Below are positions 7,425-17,190 of a stretch of 64,000 bases of DNA, piece after piece. Source of the stretch: Mesorhizobium sp. NFR06. Its GTDB lineage: Bacteria; Pseudomonadota; Alphaproteobacteria; Rhizobiales; Rhizobiaceae. The notes under the pieces are model-generated. The model saw nothing but the letters and a program-made list of their open reading frames with translations, was not told where the DNA came from and ran no database searches. The DNA lies in contig NZ_FOVT01000011.1 of assembly GCF_900115245.1 (NCBI RefSeq), positions 62,001-126,000 on the forward strand. Reading direction: 5' to 3'. The translations under genes and the position numbers were made by a program. Each line of letters starts with the position of its first letter. Position 1 is the stretch's first letter.

Positions 7425-7530
7425 GTTGATTTCAGGTCGAACCGACCTGAACTCTGAATCCGTCTCTAAATCAAAGAGATAGAGCATGATGTCGTCCGCA
7501 AACCGCTTCACGCTTGTCGGCATCATGCCC
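7425..7530. repeat. Dispersed palindromic repeat (GCATGATG...CATCATGC family)
   Basis: Contains a small hairpin (CAGGTCG 7433-7439 / CGACCTG 7443-7449), then GCATGATG (7484-7491) facing CATCATGC (7521-7528) around a core resembling 'aaaccgcttcacgctt'. Related copies or fragments occur in this window at 49443 and 58261, with the 'aaagagatagag' segment shared with 54450 and 40594. It follows hupE. Between it and the iron transporter (7531-7881) I see only the possible 24-residue reading frame and an iron-box-like element. Confidence 0.7.
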
Positions 7531-7547
7531 TAGCAGGAGGCAGAGCC

Positions 7548-7622
7548 ATGCCTAGGACGATCTGGCGGCGCATTCGAGCGCTGCTGTACTTTATCCTGAA
7601 GGTGCGGGCCGAGCGGCTCTGA
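7548..7622 (+). CDS. Possible 24-residue basic peptide
   Basis: An ATG six bases after a strong ribosome site (aggagg at 7535-7540) opens a 24-codon frame, MPRTIWRRIRALLYFILKVR plus four residues. The peptide has five or more arginines around a short hydrophobic core (ALLYFIL), like small membrane-associated peptides. It lies between a repeat and the iron transporter leader. I recognise no family; the ribosome site is the main support. Confidence 0.35.
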   Translation: MPRTIWRRIRALLYFILKVRAERL

Positions 7623-7821
7623 CCGCAATCGTTCCCGCAGCCTCGCGCGGGACCGCTATTGCCGGCCCCGTGCGACAGGGGATTGCTCGGCTTGAAACAA
7701 TGGATGCCATTGGATCCCGCCAAGGGTTCTGGCAAATCCAGCGGCACCCAATTCACATGGAATTGTCCGCGTGGCGCCGGCTTTCACGCCTCCGCGACGG
7801 AATGAGCCATCCTCACAATGT

Positions 7822-7838
7822 TGACTATCATTATCAGG
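7822..7838 (+). promoter_or_regulatory. Possible iron-responsive operator (Fur/Irr-like box)
   Basis: The segment tgactatcattatcagg shares TATCATTATC with the right half of the classical Fur box and sits 44 bases before the iron-binding protein gene. In rhizobia iron genes are usually controlled by Irr or RirA, so the regulator cannot be named from this alone. Confidence 0.35.
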
Positions 7839-7881
7839 TATTGGTAGGTGGGGGCGGATCACCAAAATCAAGGACAGCACC

Positions 7882-8889
7882 ATGAAACTTGCCCTTTCGA
7901 CCCTTGCCGGCGCCGTCGCGCTGGCGGCGAGCCTGATCGCCGCGCCGACCCTGGCCGCGGATCAAGGCATCATCGTCTACAACGCCCAACATGAGAGCCT
8001 TGCCAAGGAGTGGGCGAAAGGCTTCACCAAGGAAACCGGCATCAAGGTCACGCTGCGCAATGGCGGCGACAGTGACTTCTCCAACCAGATCGTCGCCGAG
8101 GGCGCCGCCTCGCCGGCCGACGTGTTCCTGACCGAGAATTCACCCGCGATGGCGCTGGTCGAGGCGGCTGGCCTGTTTGCCCCGGTCGACGCCGACACCC
8201 TCGCCCAGGTTCCGCAGGAATACCAGCCGTCGAGCGGCAAGTGGGTCGGCGTTGCCGCCCGTAGCACCGTCTTCGCCTACAGCAAGGACAAGCTGAAGGA
8301 AGGCCAGTTGCCCAAGTCGCTGCTCGACCTCGCCGATCCGAGCTGGAAGGGCCGGTGGGCCGCCTCGCCCTCCGGCGCCGACTTCCAGGCCATCGTCAGC
8401 GCCCTGCTGCAGCTCAAGGGCGAGGCCGCGACCGCCGACTGGCTGAAGGCGATGAAGGAAAATTTCACCGCCTACAAGGGCAACAGCACGGTGATGAAGG
8501 CGGTCAACGCCGGCGAGATCGATGGCGGCGTCATCTACCACTATTATTATTTCGGCGACCAGGCCAAGACCGGCGAGAACAGCAAGAATGTCGGCCTGCA
8601 TTATTTCAAGAACCAGGACCCGGGCGCCTTCGTTTCGGTGTCCGGCGGCGGCGTGCTGGCCTCCAGCAAGCATCCGAAGGAAGCCCAGGCATTCCTGAAG
8701 TGGGTTACCGGCAAGGGCGGCCAGGACGTGCTGAAGACCGGTACGTCATATGAATATGCGGTCGGCAAGGGCGCGCAATCCAACCCGAAGCTAGTGCCGC
8801 TCCCCGACCTGCAGGCGCCGAAGATCGACCCGGCGACGCTGAACTCCAAGAAGGTCATCGACCTGATGACGCAAGCCGGCTTGCTTTAG
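7882..8889 (+). CDS. fbpA: Fe(III) ABC transporter, periplasmic iron-binding protein
   Basis: A 335-residue periplasmic protein with a signal peptide (cut after LAA, about residue 25) and the mature start DQGIIVYNAQHESL, typical of class II ferric-iron-binding proteins (FbpA/AfuA/SfuA). The tyrosine-rich iron-ligand segment IYHYYYFGDQ lies near residue 218. It captures Fe(III) in the periplasm for the permease and ATPase that follow. A hairpin with a T-rich tail follows the gene and separates it from the permease, which may raise binding-protein expression relative to the membrane parts. Confidence 0.9.
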   Translation: MKLALSTLAGAVALAASLIAAPTLAADQGIIVYNAQHESLAKEWAKGFTKETGIKVTLRNGGDSDFSNQIVAEGAASPADVFLTENSPAMALVEAAGLFAPVDADTLAQVPQEYQPSSGKWVGVAARSTVFAYSKDKLKEGQLPKSLLDLADPSWKGRWAASPSGADFQAIVSALLQLKGEAATADWLKAMKENFTAYKGNSTVMKAVNAGEIDGGVIYHYYYFGDQAKTGENSKNVGLHYFKNQDPGAFVSVSGGGVLASSKHPKEAQAFLKWVTGKGGQDVLKTGTSYEYAVGKGAQSNPKLVPLPDLQAPKIDPATLNSKKVIDLMTQAGLL

Positions 8890-8921
8890 TTCAAGTTCGT
8901 CCTAAAAGGGCGAAAGACCGT

Positions 8922-8960
8922 GCTCCCGGGGGAATTCGCTTTCCGCGGGAGCGCTTTTGT
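8922..8960 (+). terminator. Intra-operon terminator/attenuator after fbpA
   Basis: GCTCCCG (8922-8928) pairs with CGGGAGC (8946-8952), extended by a partly paired loop, and is followed by gcttttgttt. It lies between the binding-protein gene and the permease gene of the same operon, so partial read-through is likely. Confidence 0.65.
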
Positions 8961-9064
8961 TTGGAGATCGCCTCGTCGATGACGATCGACTGCGCTTCGA
9001 GCCGCGTGGGCGGCGTATCGGATCGTTTCCGCCAGCCGGCGGTAGCGACGTGGCGGCTCGCCTG

Positions 9065-10639
9065 ATGCAGTCGGCGATCGACATGGCGCCTGGACGACTG
9101 CCGACGGCCCGGATGAAGAAGCGCCGGTCCACCTCGTGGATCACGCTCGCCGCCGCCCTGATCTCCCTGATCGCGCTGCTGCCGCTCGCCTTCATCGTCT
9201 GGATCGCGATCCAGACCGGCTGGGATACGGTGGTGGCATTGATCTTGCGCCCGCGCGTCGGCGAACTGCTGGTCAACACCGTGCTCCTCGTCGTCATTAC
9301 CGTGCCGATCGCAATCGCGCTGTCGGTGGCGCTGGCCTGGCTGACCGAACGCAGCGATCTGCCCGGCAACCGCCTGTGGTCGTGGCTCTCGGTAGCCCCG
9401 CTCGCCATTCCCGCTTTCGTGCACAGCTATGCCTGGATCAGCTTTGTTCCAGGCCTGCACGGGCTCTGGGCCGGCGTGCTGGTCTCGGTGATAGCCTATT
9501 TCCCGTTCCTCTATCTGCCGATCGCCGCCGCCTTGCGCCGGCTCGATCCGGCGCTGGAGGATGCCGCCGCCGCGCTTGGTCTTGGCCCGTGGCGCGTCTT
9601 CGCGCGCGTGGTGCTGCCGCAGCTGCGGCTGGCGATCTGCGGCGGGTCGCTGCTGGTCGGTCTGCATCTGCTGGCCGAATACGGCCTCTATGTCTTCATC
9701 CGCTTCGACACTTTCACCACCGCGATCGTCGACCAGTTCCAGTCGACCTTCAACGGCCCCGCCGCCAATATGCTGGCCGCCGTGCTGGTGGTCTGCTGCC
9801 TTTTCCTGCTCGCCCTCGAGGTGATGGTCCGCGGCGAGGAGCGCTATGCCCGGGTCGGCTCCGGCGCCGCGCGCAAGCAGCAGCGCGCCCGGCTCGGCCT
9901 GGCCACTCTGGCATGCCTGCTTTTGCCGGCGGGCGTCGCGCTGCTGTCGCTCGGCGTGCCCTTCGTCACGGTCAGCCGCTGGCTCATCGCCGGCGGCGTC
10001 GATGTCTGGCGTTGGGACGAGATCGGCCTGGCGCTCGGCCAGACGCTGTTCCTCGCCATCGCCGGCGCGGTGCTTGCAACGATTGCCGCCATGCCGATGG
10101 CGTGGATCTCGATCCGCGCGCCGGGACGGCTGCAACGCCTGCTCGAGAGCTGCAATTACATCGTCGGCGCCTTGCCGGGCGTGGTCATCGCGCTGGCGCT
10201 GGTGACGATCACCGTGCGCGTCGCGCTGCCGCTCTACCAGACGCTGTTCACCATCCTGTTTGGCTATGCGCTGATGTTCCTGCCGCGCGCGCTGGTCAGC
10301 CTGCGCGCTTCGATAGCGCAGGCGCCGGTAGAGCTGGAGCGCGCCGCTTCCAGCCTGGGCCGGCCCCCGGTCAGGGCGCTGTGGGCGACGACCATCCGCC
10401 TGTCGGCGCCTGGTGCCGCGGCCGGCATGGCGATGGTGGCGCTCGGCATCACGAACGAGCTCACCGCCACCCAGATGCTGGCGCCGAACGGCACCCGCAC
10501 GCTGGCGATGGCCTTTTGGTCCTATAGCGGCGAGATCGACTACGCCTCCGCCGCTCCTTACGCGCTGATCATGGTGGCGATGTCGTTGCCGATGACGTGG
10601 TGGCTCTACGTCCAGTCGAAACGGATGGCCGGGCGATGA
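9065..10639 (+). CDS. fbpB: Fe(III) ABC transporter, permease (double-length)
   Basis: About 524 residues with two fused BPD_transp_1 modules and roughly 12 membrane segments, the usual form of FbpB/SfuB iron permeases. Coupling motifs occur near ALEDAAAALGLGPWRVF in the first half and VELERAASSLGRPPVRALW in the second. The frame is open from a TTG at 8957, but that overlaps the terminator tail, so ATG at 9065 is used; ATGs at 9083 and 9113 are also possible because no strong ribosome site distinguishes them. The stop overlaps the start of the ATPase gene (ATGA). Confidence 0.88.
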   Translation: MQSAIDMAPGRLPTARMKKRRSTSWITLAAALISLIALLPLAFIVWIAIQTGWDTVVALILRPRVGELLVNTVLLVVITVPIAIALSVALAWLTERSDLPGNRLWSWLSVAPLAIPAFVHSYAWISFVPGLHGLWAGVLVSVIAYFPFLYLPIAAALRRLDPALEDAAAALGLGPWRVFARVVLPQLRLAICGGSLLVGLHLLAEYGLYVFIRFDTFTTAIVDQFQSTFNGPAANMLAAVLVVCCLFLLALEVMVRGEERYARVGSGAARKQQRARLGLATLACLLLPAGVALLSLGVPFVTVSRWLIAGGVDVWRWDEIGLALGQTLFLAIAGAVLATIAAMPMAWISIRAPGRLQRLLESCNYIVGALPGVVIALALVTITVRVALPLYQTLFTILFGYALMFLPRALVSLRASIAQAPVELERAASSLGRPPVRALWATTIRLSAPGAAAGMAMVALGITNELTATQMLAPNGTRTLAMAFWSYSGEIDYASAAPYALIMVAMSLPMTWWLYVQSKRMAGR

Positions 10640-11718
10640 GCTTTCTCGAACTCAGCGGTGTCGCCAAGAACTACGGCCCGGTGGCGGCGGTCGCCGGCGT
10701 CGACCTGCAGGTCGAGAGCGGCAGCCGCACCGCGATCGTCGGCCCCTCCGGCTGCGGCAAGACAACGTTGCTGAGGCTGATTGCCGGCTTCGAGGCGCCG
10801 GATCGCGGCCGCATCGCACTCGACGGCAAGGTGCTCGCCAATGGCGGGGCCGCGGTGCCGGCACACCGGCGCGGCATCGGCGTGGTGGCGCAGGACGGCG
10901 CCCTGTTCCCGCATCTCAGCATCGCCGACAATATCGGTTTCGGCATCGCCCGGAACGCCGAGGGACGCGCGCAACATATCGTCGAGCTCGCCTATATCGT
11001 CGGGCTGGACAAGGCGATCCTGAAGCGCCGGCCGCACGAGCTCTCCGGCGGCCAGCAGCAGCGCGTGGCGCTCGCCCGCGCCATGGCGATGAAGCCGAGG
11101 CTGATGCTGCTCGACGAGCCCTTCTCGGCGCTCGACACCGGGCTTCGCGCCTCGATGCGCAAGGCGGTTGCCGAGCTGCTGGAAGAGGCTGGCATCACCA
11201 CCATCCTGGTCACGCACGACCAGGCCGAGGCGCTGTCTTTCGCCAGCCAGGTGGCGGTCATGCGCGACGGCCTGTTTTCGCAGGTCGGCACGCCGCGCGA
11301 GCTCTATTTCCAACCCAGGGACAGGATGGTCGCCGAATTCCTCGGCGACGCCATCATCGTGCCGGCCAGGATCGCGGACGGCTTTGCCGTATCGCGGCTC
11401 GGCCGCATCGCTGTAGACACCAAGGAACGGCGCGATGTCGCGCGCATCATGCTCCGGCCTGAGCAGGTCCTGCTCAAGCGAACCTCGCGCGAAGGCATGT
11501 CCGGCACACCGGACATGCTGTTCGGCGAAGTGACGGACTGCGAATTCGCCGGCTCGGTCTGCACCGTCGCGGTGCGGCTGCTCAACAGCCCGGATCCGCC
11601 GGATGCGGCTGCGATCGGCAACACGCCGCTGGTCCTGCGCAGGACAGGCATGGACGCCCCGGCGATCGGCGAGATCGTGCGCCTCACCGTCAACGGCAAG
11701 GCGCATGTATTCGCCTAG
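10636..11718 (+). CDS. fbpC: Fe(III) ABC transporter, ATP-binding protein
   Basis: A 360-residue ATPase with Walker A GPSGCGKT, signature LSGGQQQR, Walker B LMLLDEPFSALD and H-loop VTHD, plus a C-terminal TOBE-like regulatory region of about 120 residues, matching FbpC. It overlaps the permease stop by ATGA. It powers iron import together with the upstream binding protein and permease. Confidence 0.88.
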   Translation: MSFLELSGVAKNYGPVAAVAGVDLQVESGSRTAIVGPSGCGKTTLLRLIAGFEAPDRGRIALDGKVLANGGAAVPAHRRGIGVVAQDGALFPHLSIADNIGFGIARNAEGRAQHIVELAYIVGLDKAILKRRPHELSGGQQQRVALARAMAMKPRLMLLDEPFSALDTGLRASMRKAVAELLEEAGITTILVTHDQAEALSFASQVAVMRDGLFSQVGTPRELYFQPRDRMVAEFLGDAIIVPARIADGFAVSRLGRIAVDTKERRDVARIMLRPEQVLLKRTSREGMSGTPDMLFGEVTDCEFAGSVCTVAVRLLNSPDPPDAAAIGNTPLVLRRTGMDAPAIGEIVRLTVNGKAHVFA

Positions 11719-11737
11719 GTCCGGGTTGAGCCATGCC

Positions 11738-12535
11738 TCAGCGCACGCGCTGCCCCGTCGCCGGCGACCAAAGCGGCCATTGCTCCAGGAAATCGCAGCT
11801 GTGGATGACGACGCGAGCGCCGTCGATCAGGATGAGCGAATAGGCGGGCGGCGCCTGCTCGACCATTTCGTCGCCCACCAGGTCGAGCATGAAGCGGGCA
11901 TGCAGGCCGCGCTGCGCCGAGAACGGAATGCCGGCGACGGTGCCGGCGATGTCGCGGTGGACATGGCCGAAGAAGATATAGCCGACATTGCCATGCCGGG
12001 TCAGCACGTCGATGAGCCGCTGCGGCTGTTCGAGGCCAAGCGGATCGAGCAGCGTCAGCCCGAGCTCGACTGGCGGATGGTGCAGGAAAATATAGGCCGT
12101 TTTGCTCGCCGCCTCGGTGAGCATGGCGTCGAGCCAGCCGAGGCGGTTGTCGCACAACTCGCCGCTGACGCGGCCTTCGGCCAGGCTGTCGAGAAAAACG
12201 AGACGCCCTTCCGGCGTATCGAAAACCGATTGCACGAAGCCGTTGCCGTCAGTCCCGTTTTCCGGAAAGGCGGCGATGAGATTGGCGCGCCGGTCGTGGT
12301 TTCCAGGCAGCAGCCGGTAAGGCACGCTGAGCCGGTCCAGCGCCGCTTTCAGGTCGACATAGGCTTGCGTGTCGCCGCCATCGGCCAGGTCGCCGGTGAA
12401 GATGCAGAGCGTGGCATCGCCATGGCGGGCGTTGATGTGATCGATGCAGCGGCCGAGCCGCTCGTGCAGGTCGGCGCCATAGCGGATTTCGCCCCGACGG
12501 CCGAGATGGACGTCGGTGACCTGGATTATCTTCAT
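11738..12535 (-). CDS. Metallophosphoesterase, cyclic/glycerophospho-diesterase type
   Basis: A 265-residue calcineurin-like phosphoesterase with the full metal-site set in order: TDVHLG, FTGDLADGG, LPGNHDRR, LHHPP and GHVH. It resembles class III phosphodiesterases (CpdA, GpdQ). It is the last gene of the ugp cluster (50 bases after ugpC on the same strand), which suggests it releases glycerol-3-phosphate from imported glycerophosphodiesters; a cAMP phosphodiesterase role cannot be excluded. There is no signal peptide, so it is cytoplasmic. Confidence 0.8.
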   Translation of the reverse strand: MKIIQVTDVHLGRRGEIRYGADLHERLGRCIDHINARHGDATLCIFTGDLADGGDTQAYVDLKAALDRLSVPYRLLPGNHDRRANLIAAFPENGTDGNGFVQSVFDTPEGRLVFLDSLAEGRVSGELCDNRLGWLDAMLTEAASKTAYIFLHHPPVELGLTLLDPLGLEQPQRLIDVLTRHGNVGYIFFGHVHRDIAGTVAGIPFSAQRGLHARFMLDLVGDEMVEQAPPAYSLILIDGARVVIHSCDFLEQWPLWSPATGQRVR

Positions 12536-12584
12536 TCCCCGAACCCTTATTCAAATTCGCAACGTCAGCCACGCAAGGACCGCC

Positions 12585-13685
<1,101 letters not shown>

Positions 13686-13696
13686 TTCCTGTCTCC

Positions 13697-14611
13697 CTAT
13701 TTTTCGGTGGCGATCAGGCCGCGCACGAACCAGCGCTGCATCAGCACCACGACGATAAGCGGCGGCAGCATGACGATCAACGTGCCGGCCATGGCGATAT
13801 GCCATTCCGGGGCACCGCCGACATTGGGGATCAGCTGCTTGAGCTCGGTCACCGCGGTGGCATGGCTGGCATCCGTGGTGATCAACAGCGGCCACAGATA
13901 CTGGTTCCAGGCCCACAGGAACATGATGGTGCCGAGCGCCGCCATGTTGTTGCGCGACAGCGGCAAAAGGACATCGACGAAAAAGCGCAGCGCGCCGGCG
14001 CCGTCCATGCGCGCGGCCTCGGTCAGTTCGTCCGGCACCGTCAGGAAGAACTGGCGGTAGAGGAAAGTGCCAGTGGCGGTGGCGATCAGCGGCATGATCA
14101 GGCCGGTGTAGGAATTGAGCAGTCCGAGGTTGAGCTGGACCTGGACGCCGGAAGTCTTCTCGATCAGCCAGGAGAGGCCGGTCACGTCCATGATCGCCTG
14201 GTAGGGCGACAACACGTTGGCGACCACCGCATAGGTCGGCACGATGCGCACTTCGAGCGGCAGCATGAGCGTGACGAAGATCAACCAGAAGATCAGCGTG
14301 CGGCCGGGATAGCGGAAATAGACGATCGAAAACGCGGTGAGCGCCGAGATGATCACTTTGCCGGCGGCGACGCCTGCCGCCATGATGAAGGAGTTGAGCA
14401 GCTTCGGGCCGAGATCGGCCGTCGTCCAGGCGGTCTTGATGTTGACCCAGAAATCGCTGCCCGGCAGCAGCGACATCGGCACGTCGTTGACGTCCTTGAG
14501 ATTGTGCGAGGCGGCGATCGCCACGATGACGAACGGCGCCACGCAAAATACAAAGCCGACGAACAGGATGAGGTGCGTCAGGAAATTGAGGATCGGGGTG
14601 CGTTCGACCAT
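13697..14611 (-). CDS. ugpE: sn-Glycerol-3-phosphate ABC transporter, permease
   Basis: A 304-residue permease of the MalG/UgpE type with six membrane segments and the coupling loop VPDELTEAARMDGAGALRFF near residue 200. The open frame extends further upstream, but ATG at 14611 gives the normal UgpE N-terminus (MVERTPILNFLTHL) and begins 8 bases after the ugpA stop. It pairs with UgpA, whose gene is frameshifted here. Confidence 0.88.
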   Translation of the reverse strand: MVERTPILNFLTHLILFVGFVFCVAPFVIVAIAASHNLKDVNDVPMSLLPGSDFWVNIKTAWTTADLGPKLLNSFIMAAGVAAGKVIISALTAFSIVYFRYPGRTLIFWLIFVTLMLPLEVRIVPTYAVVANVLSPYQAIMDVTGLSWLIEKTSGVQVQLNLGLLNSYTGLIMPLIATATGTFLYRQFFLTVPDELTEAARMDGAGALRFFVDVLLPLSRNNMAALGTIMFLWAWNQYLWPLLITTDASHATAVTELKQLIPNVGGAPEWHIAMAGTLIVMLPPLIVVVLMQRWFVRGLIATEK

Positions 14612-14619
14612 GGCCCGCC

Positions 14620-15503
14620 TCAGCGATAATGCACGCGCCGCTCGATGAAGCGGAACTGAACGATGGTCAGCGCGACGATGAGCAGCATCAGGATGATGCT
14701 CTGCGCGGCGGCGCCCGAATAATCCAGGCCTTTGAAGCCGTCGGAATAGATCTTGTAGACCATCAGGTTGGTGGCGTTGGCCGGGCCGCCGGCGGTCATG
14801 ATGTCGACGATGCCGAAGGAGTCCTGAAAACTCTCGGTGATGTTGATGACCAAGAGGAAGAAGATCGTCGGCGTGATCAGCGGGAACTGGATGTCCCAGA
14901 ACCGCCTTATCACGCCGGAGCCGTCCATGGCCGCCGCCTCGATCAGCGAGCGCGGAATGGCCTGGAGGCGGCGAGGAAGAAGATGAAATTGTAGCCGACA
15001 TATTTCCAGGAGAAAGCGACGATGATCGAGGCCATCGCATCGGCGCCGTCGAGGCCGGGATCCCAGAAACCCGGCCAGACCTGGTTGACGACAGCCATGA
15101 AGCCGGCTTCCGGCGCGAGGATGAAGCGGAAGGCCATCGCCAGCGCGGGTGCGGCGATGCCGTAAGGCCAGATCAGCACCACGCGATAAAGCCATGAGCC
15201 GGCAAGCTGCCGGTCGGTCAAGACGGCGAGCACAAGCGCGATCACCATGGCCAGACCGGTGCTGATGCCGGCGAAGACCAGGCTGGCGGTGATCGAGTTC
15301 CAGTAATCGGCGTTGGACAGGATCGAGCGGAAATTGTCGAGCCCGACCCAGATGTTGCCGCCGCCCCAGGGCTGCTGAAGCGTCAAGGACCAGTAGACGG
15401 CCTGGCCGGCAGGCCAGTAGAAGAACGTGAAGATCAGAAGCAGCTGCGGCACGGCGAACAGGATGCCGATCGTCCATCTGCCGAAAGTGACGCGTTTTTC
15501 CAT
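14620..15503 (-). pseudogene. ugpA: ugpA permease gene with a single-base frameshift
   Basis: The first ~180 codons from ATG 15503 give a normal UgpA N-terminus (MEKRVTFGRWTIGILFAVPQ) up to GYNFIFFLAAS, then the frame ends at 14943. The expected continuation, SLIEAAAMDGSGVIRRFWDI through to RFIERRVHYR, is read in another frame to 14620. Restoring one C at about 14967 (minus strand GCCGCC-CTCCAG) rebuilds an intact protein of ~294 residues. It is therefore a one-base loss in a C-run: a true mutation, slippage site or sequencing error. The other ugp genes are intact. Confidence 0.85.
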
Positions 15504-15609
15504 CGATCCGCCGATGCCGTTGAACCGCCAGCCCGCTCTCCCTGGGCAAGACTAGATATGAAATGGCCGCCCGTCGATTCTCGGCGGGCGCCCGTTCCGC
15601 TATCCGCGA

Positions 15610-16962
15610 TCAGGGCAGGGTCTTACCCGGATAGGTCTGCTGGAAGCGCTCGAGGATCGCGTCGCCATTCTTGACCAGCGCATCGAGGCCTTGCTGAACG
15701 CTGACCTTGTTGGCGAAGATCGCCTGCATCTGGGTGCCGAACTCGGCGCGGATCTGGGTGAAGTTGCCCAGGCGAATACCGCGGGTGATCTCGGTCGGCT
15801 CGGATGCGGTCAGGCTGGCGATCGCCACTTCACGGCCCTTGTAGGGCGCCTTGTCGTAGAAGCCGTTGGACTTCATGAACTCGAAGCCCGACTTCGTCAC
15901 CGGAATGTAGCCGGTGTTGGTCGACCAGAACAAAGCGGTCTTGGGGTCGTGGATGAAGTTGAGGAAAGCGGCCGCGCCCTTGTATTCGGCCTCCGACTTG
16001 CCGGAGAGCACCCACAGCGATGCGCCGCCGACCAGCGAGTTCTTGCGCTCGGTGCCGGCATAGACCGGCAATTCGGCGACATCCCAGTGCATGCCTTCCT
16101 TCTGGGTGCGGCCGACCGTGCCGTGATCACCAACCGAGGTCAGGATGACCTGGCAGGTGCCGGTGGCGAAAGCCTGCACCATATCCTGGCCGAGGTCCTT
16201 CGACTTGATCTTGACCAGACCGGCATCATACCATTTCTTCAAGTCGGTGACGTACTGGACAAACTTGGTCTTGTTGACCTCCAGACGGGCATCGAGGCCG
16301 TCATAGCCATTGTTCTTGGTGGCGATCGGCTGGTTGTGCAGCGCCGAGAACTGCTCCATCAACTGCCAGCTTTCGTTGGCCGAGATGTTGATCGCCATCG
16401 GGCAATCATAGCCGGCATCCTTCATCGCCTTGAGATCGGCGCCGACATCTTCCCAGGTCTTCGGCGCTTCGGTCTTGCCGATCTTGGCGAAAGCATCCTT
16501 GTTCCAGTACATCAACGGGGTCGAGGAGTTGAACGGGAAGGACAGCATCTCGCCCTTCGACGTCGCGTAGTAGCGGGCGATGCCGGGGAAATAGTCGCTG
16601 TAGTCGATCTTGTAGCCGTTCTCTTCCATCAGCTTGTCGGCGGGCTTGTAGGCGCCCGACAGCATCATGGTGGCGGTGCCGACGTCATAGACCTGGACGA
16701 CGGTGGGCTGCTTGCCGGCGCGGAAGGCGGCTATGGTGTTCTGCAGCGTTGCGTCGTAGTTGCCCTGGCTGGTGCAGACGACCTCGTAGTCCTTCTGGGA
16801 AGCGTTGAAATTCTTGCACAGCGTGTCGACGACGCGGGCGAGATCGCCCGACAGGCCGAACCAGAAATCGAATTTGACCGGCTCCGCAAACGCAGGAACC
16901 GCGAGCGCGGTGCTGAGCACGCCGGCGGCAAGGGCAGCGAGGCCCCGCTTGATGATCGTCAT
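15610..16962 (-). CDS. ugpB: sn-Glycerol-3-phosphate ABC transporter, binding protein
   Basis: A 450-residue periplasmic protein with a signal peptide (cut after AFA, about residue 26) and the mature start EPVKFDFWFGLSGDLARVV, characteristic of UgpB. Later WVLSGKSEAEYKGAAAFLNF is typical of this carbohydrate-binding cluster. ATG at 16962 follows gaggg. It is the first gene of the minus-strand ugp operon and faces the EEP-family gene across a 228-base gap; no full PHO box was identified there, only single ctgtca-like half-sites. Confidence 0.88.
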   Translation of the reverse strand: MTIIKRGLAALAAGVLSTALAVPAFAEPVKFDFWFGLSGDLARVVDTLCKNFNASQKDYEVVCTSQGNYDATLQNTIAAFRAGKQPTVVQVYDVGTATMMLSGAYKPADKLMEENGYKIDYSDYFPGIARYYATSKGEMLSFPFNSSTPLMYWNKDAFAKIGKTEAPKTWEDVGADLKAMKDAGYDCPMAINISANESWQLMEQFSALHNQPIATKNNGYDGLDARLEVNKTKFVQYVTDLKKWYDAGLVKIKSKDLGQDMVQAFATGTCQVILTSVGDHGTVGRTQKEGMHWDVAELPVYAGTERKNSLVGGASLWVLSGKSEAEYKGAAAFLNFIHDPKTALFWSTNTGYIPVTKSGFEFMKSNGFYDKAPYKGREVAIASLTASEPTEITRGIRLGNFTQIRAEFGTQMQAIFANKVSVQQGLDALVKNGDAILERFQQTYPGKTLP

Positions 16963-17190
16963 GGTTTTTCCCTCTTGAGTGGCAGTATGACAGGGGTGTT
17001 GCGCAAGTCCTTGCCCGCTCTCATAGAGAAGGTATGTGACAGTTCTGTTGTGGCCCTGAAGCCCCTGTGGACAGCCAGTCTCTCCTCCCTGGCAGCGGTC
17101 GCGCCGGCATGAAAACGTCATATCGGCGCTCTAGGAAGCTAGGGCACCTTGAAGCGGCGAAAAGACCCTTCTGATTAACCGGCTAACTGG

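Noticed and set aside
16986..17042. PHO box upstream of ugpB
   Set aside because: Only isolated ctgtca half-sites are present, not the tandem 11-base-spaced repeats.
15691..17112. 473-codon plus-strand frame opposite ugpB
   Set aside because: Antisense shadow of ugpB; histidine-, aspartate- and glycine-rich sequence without motifs.
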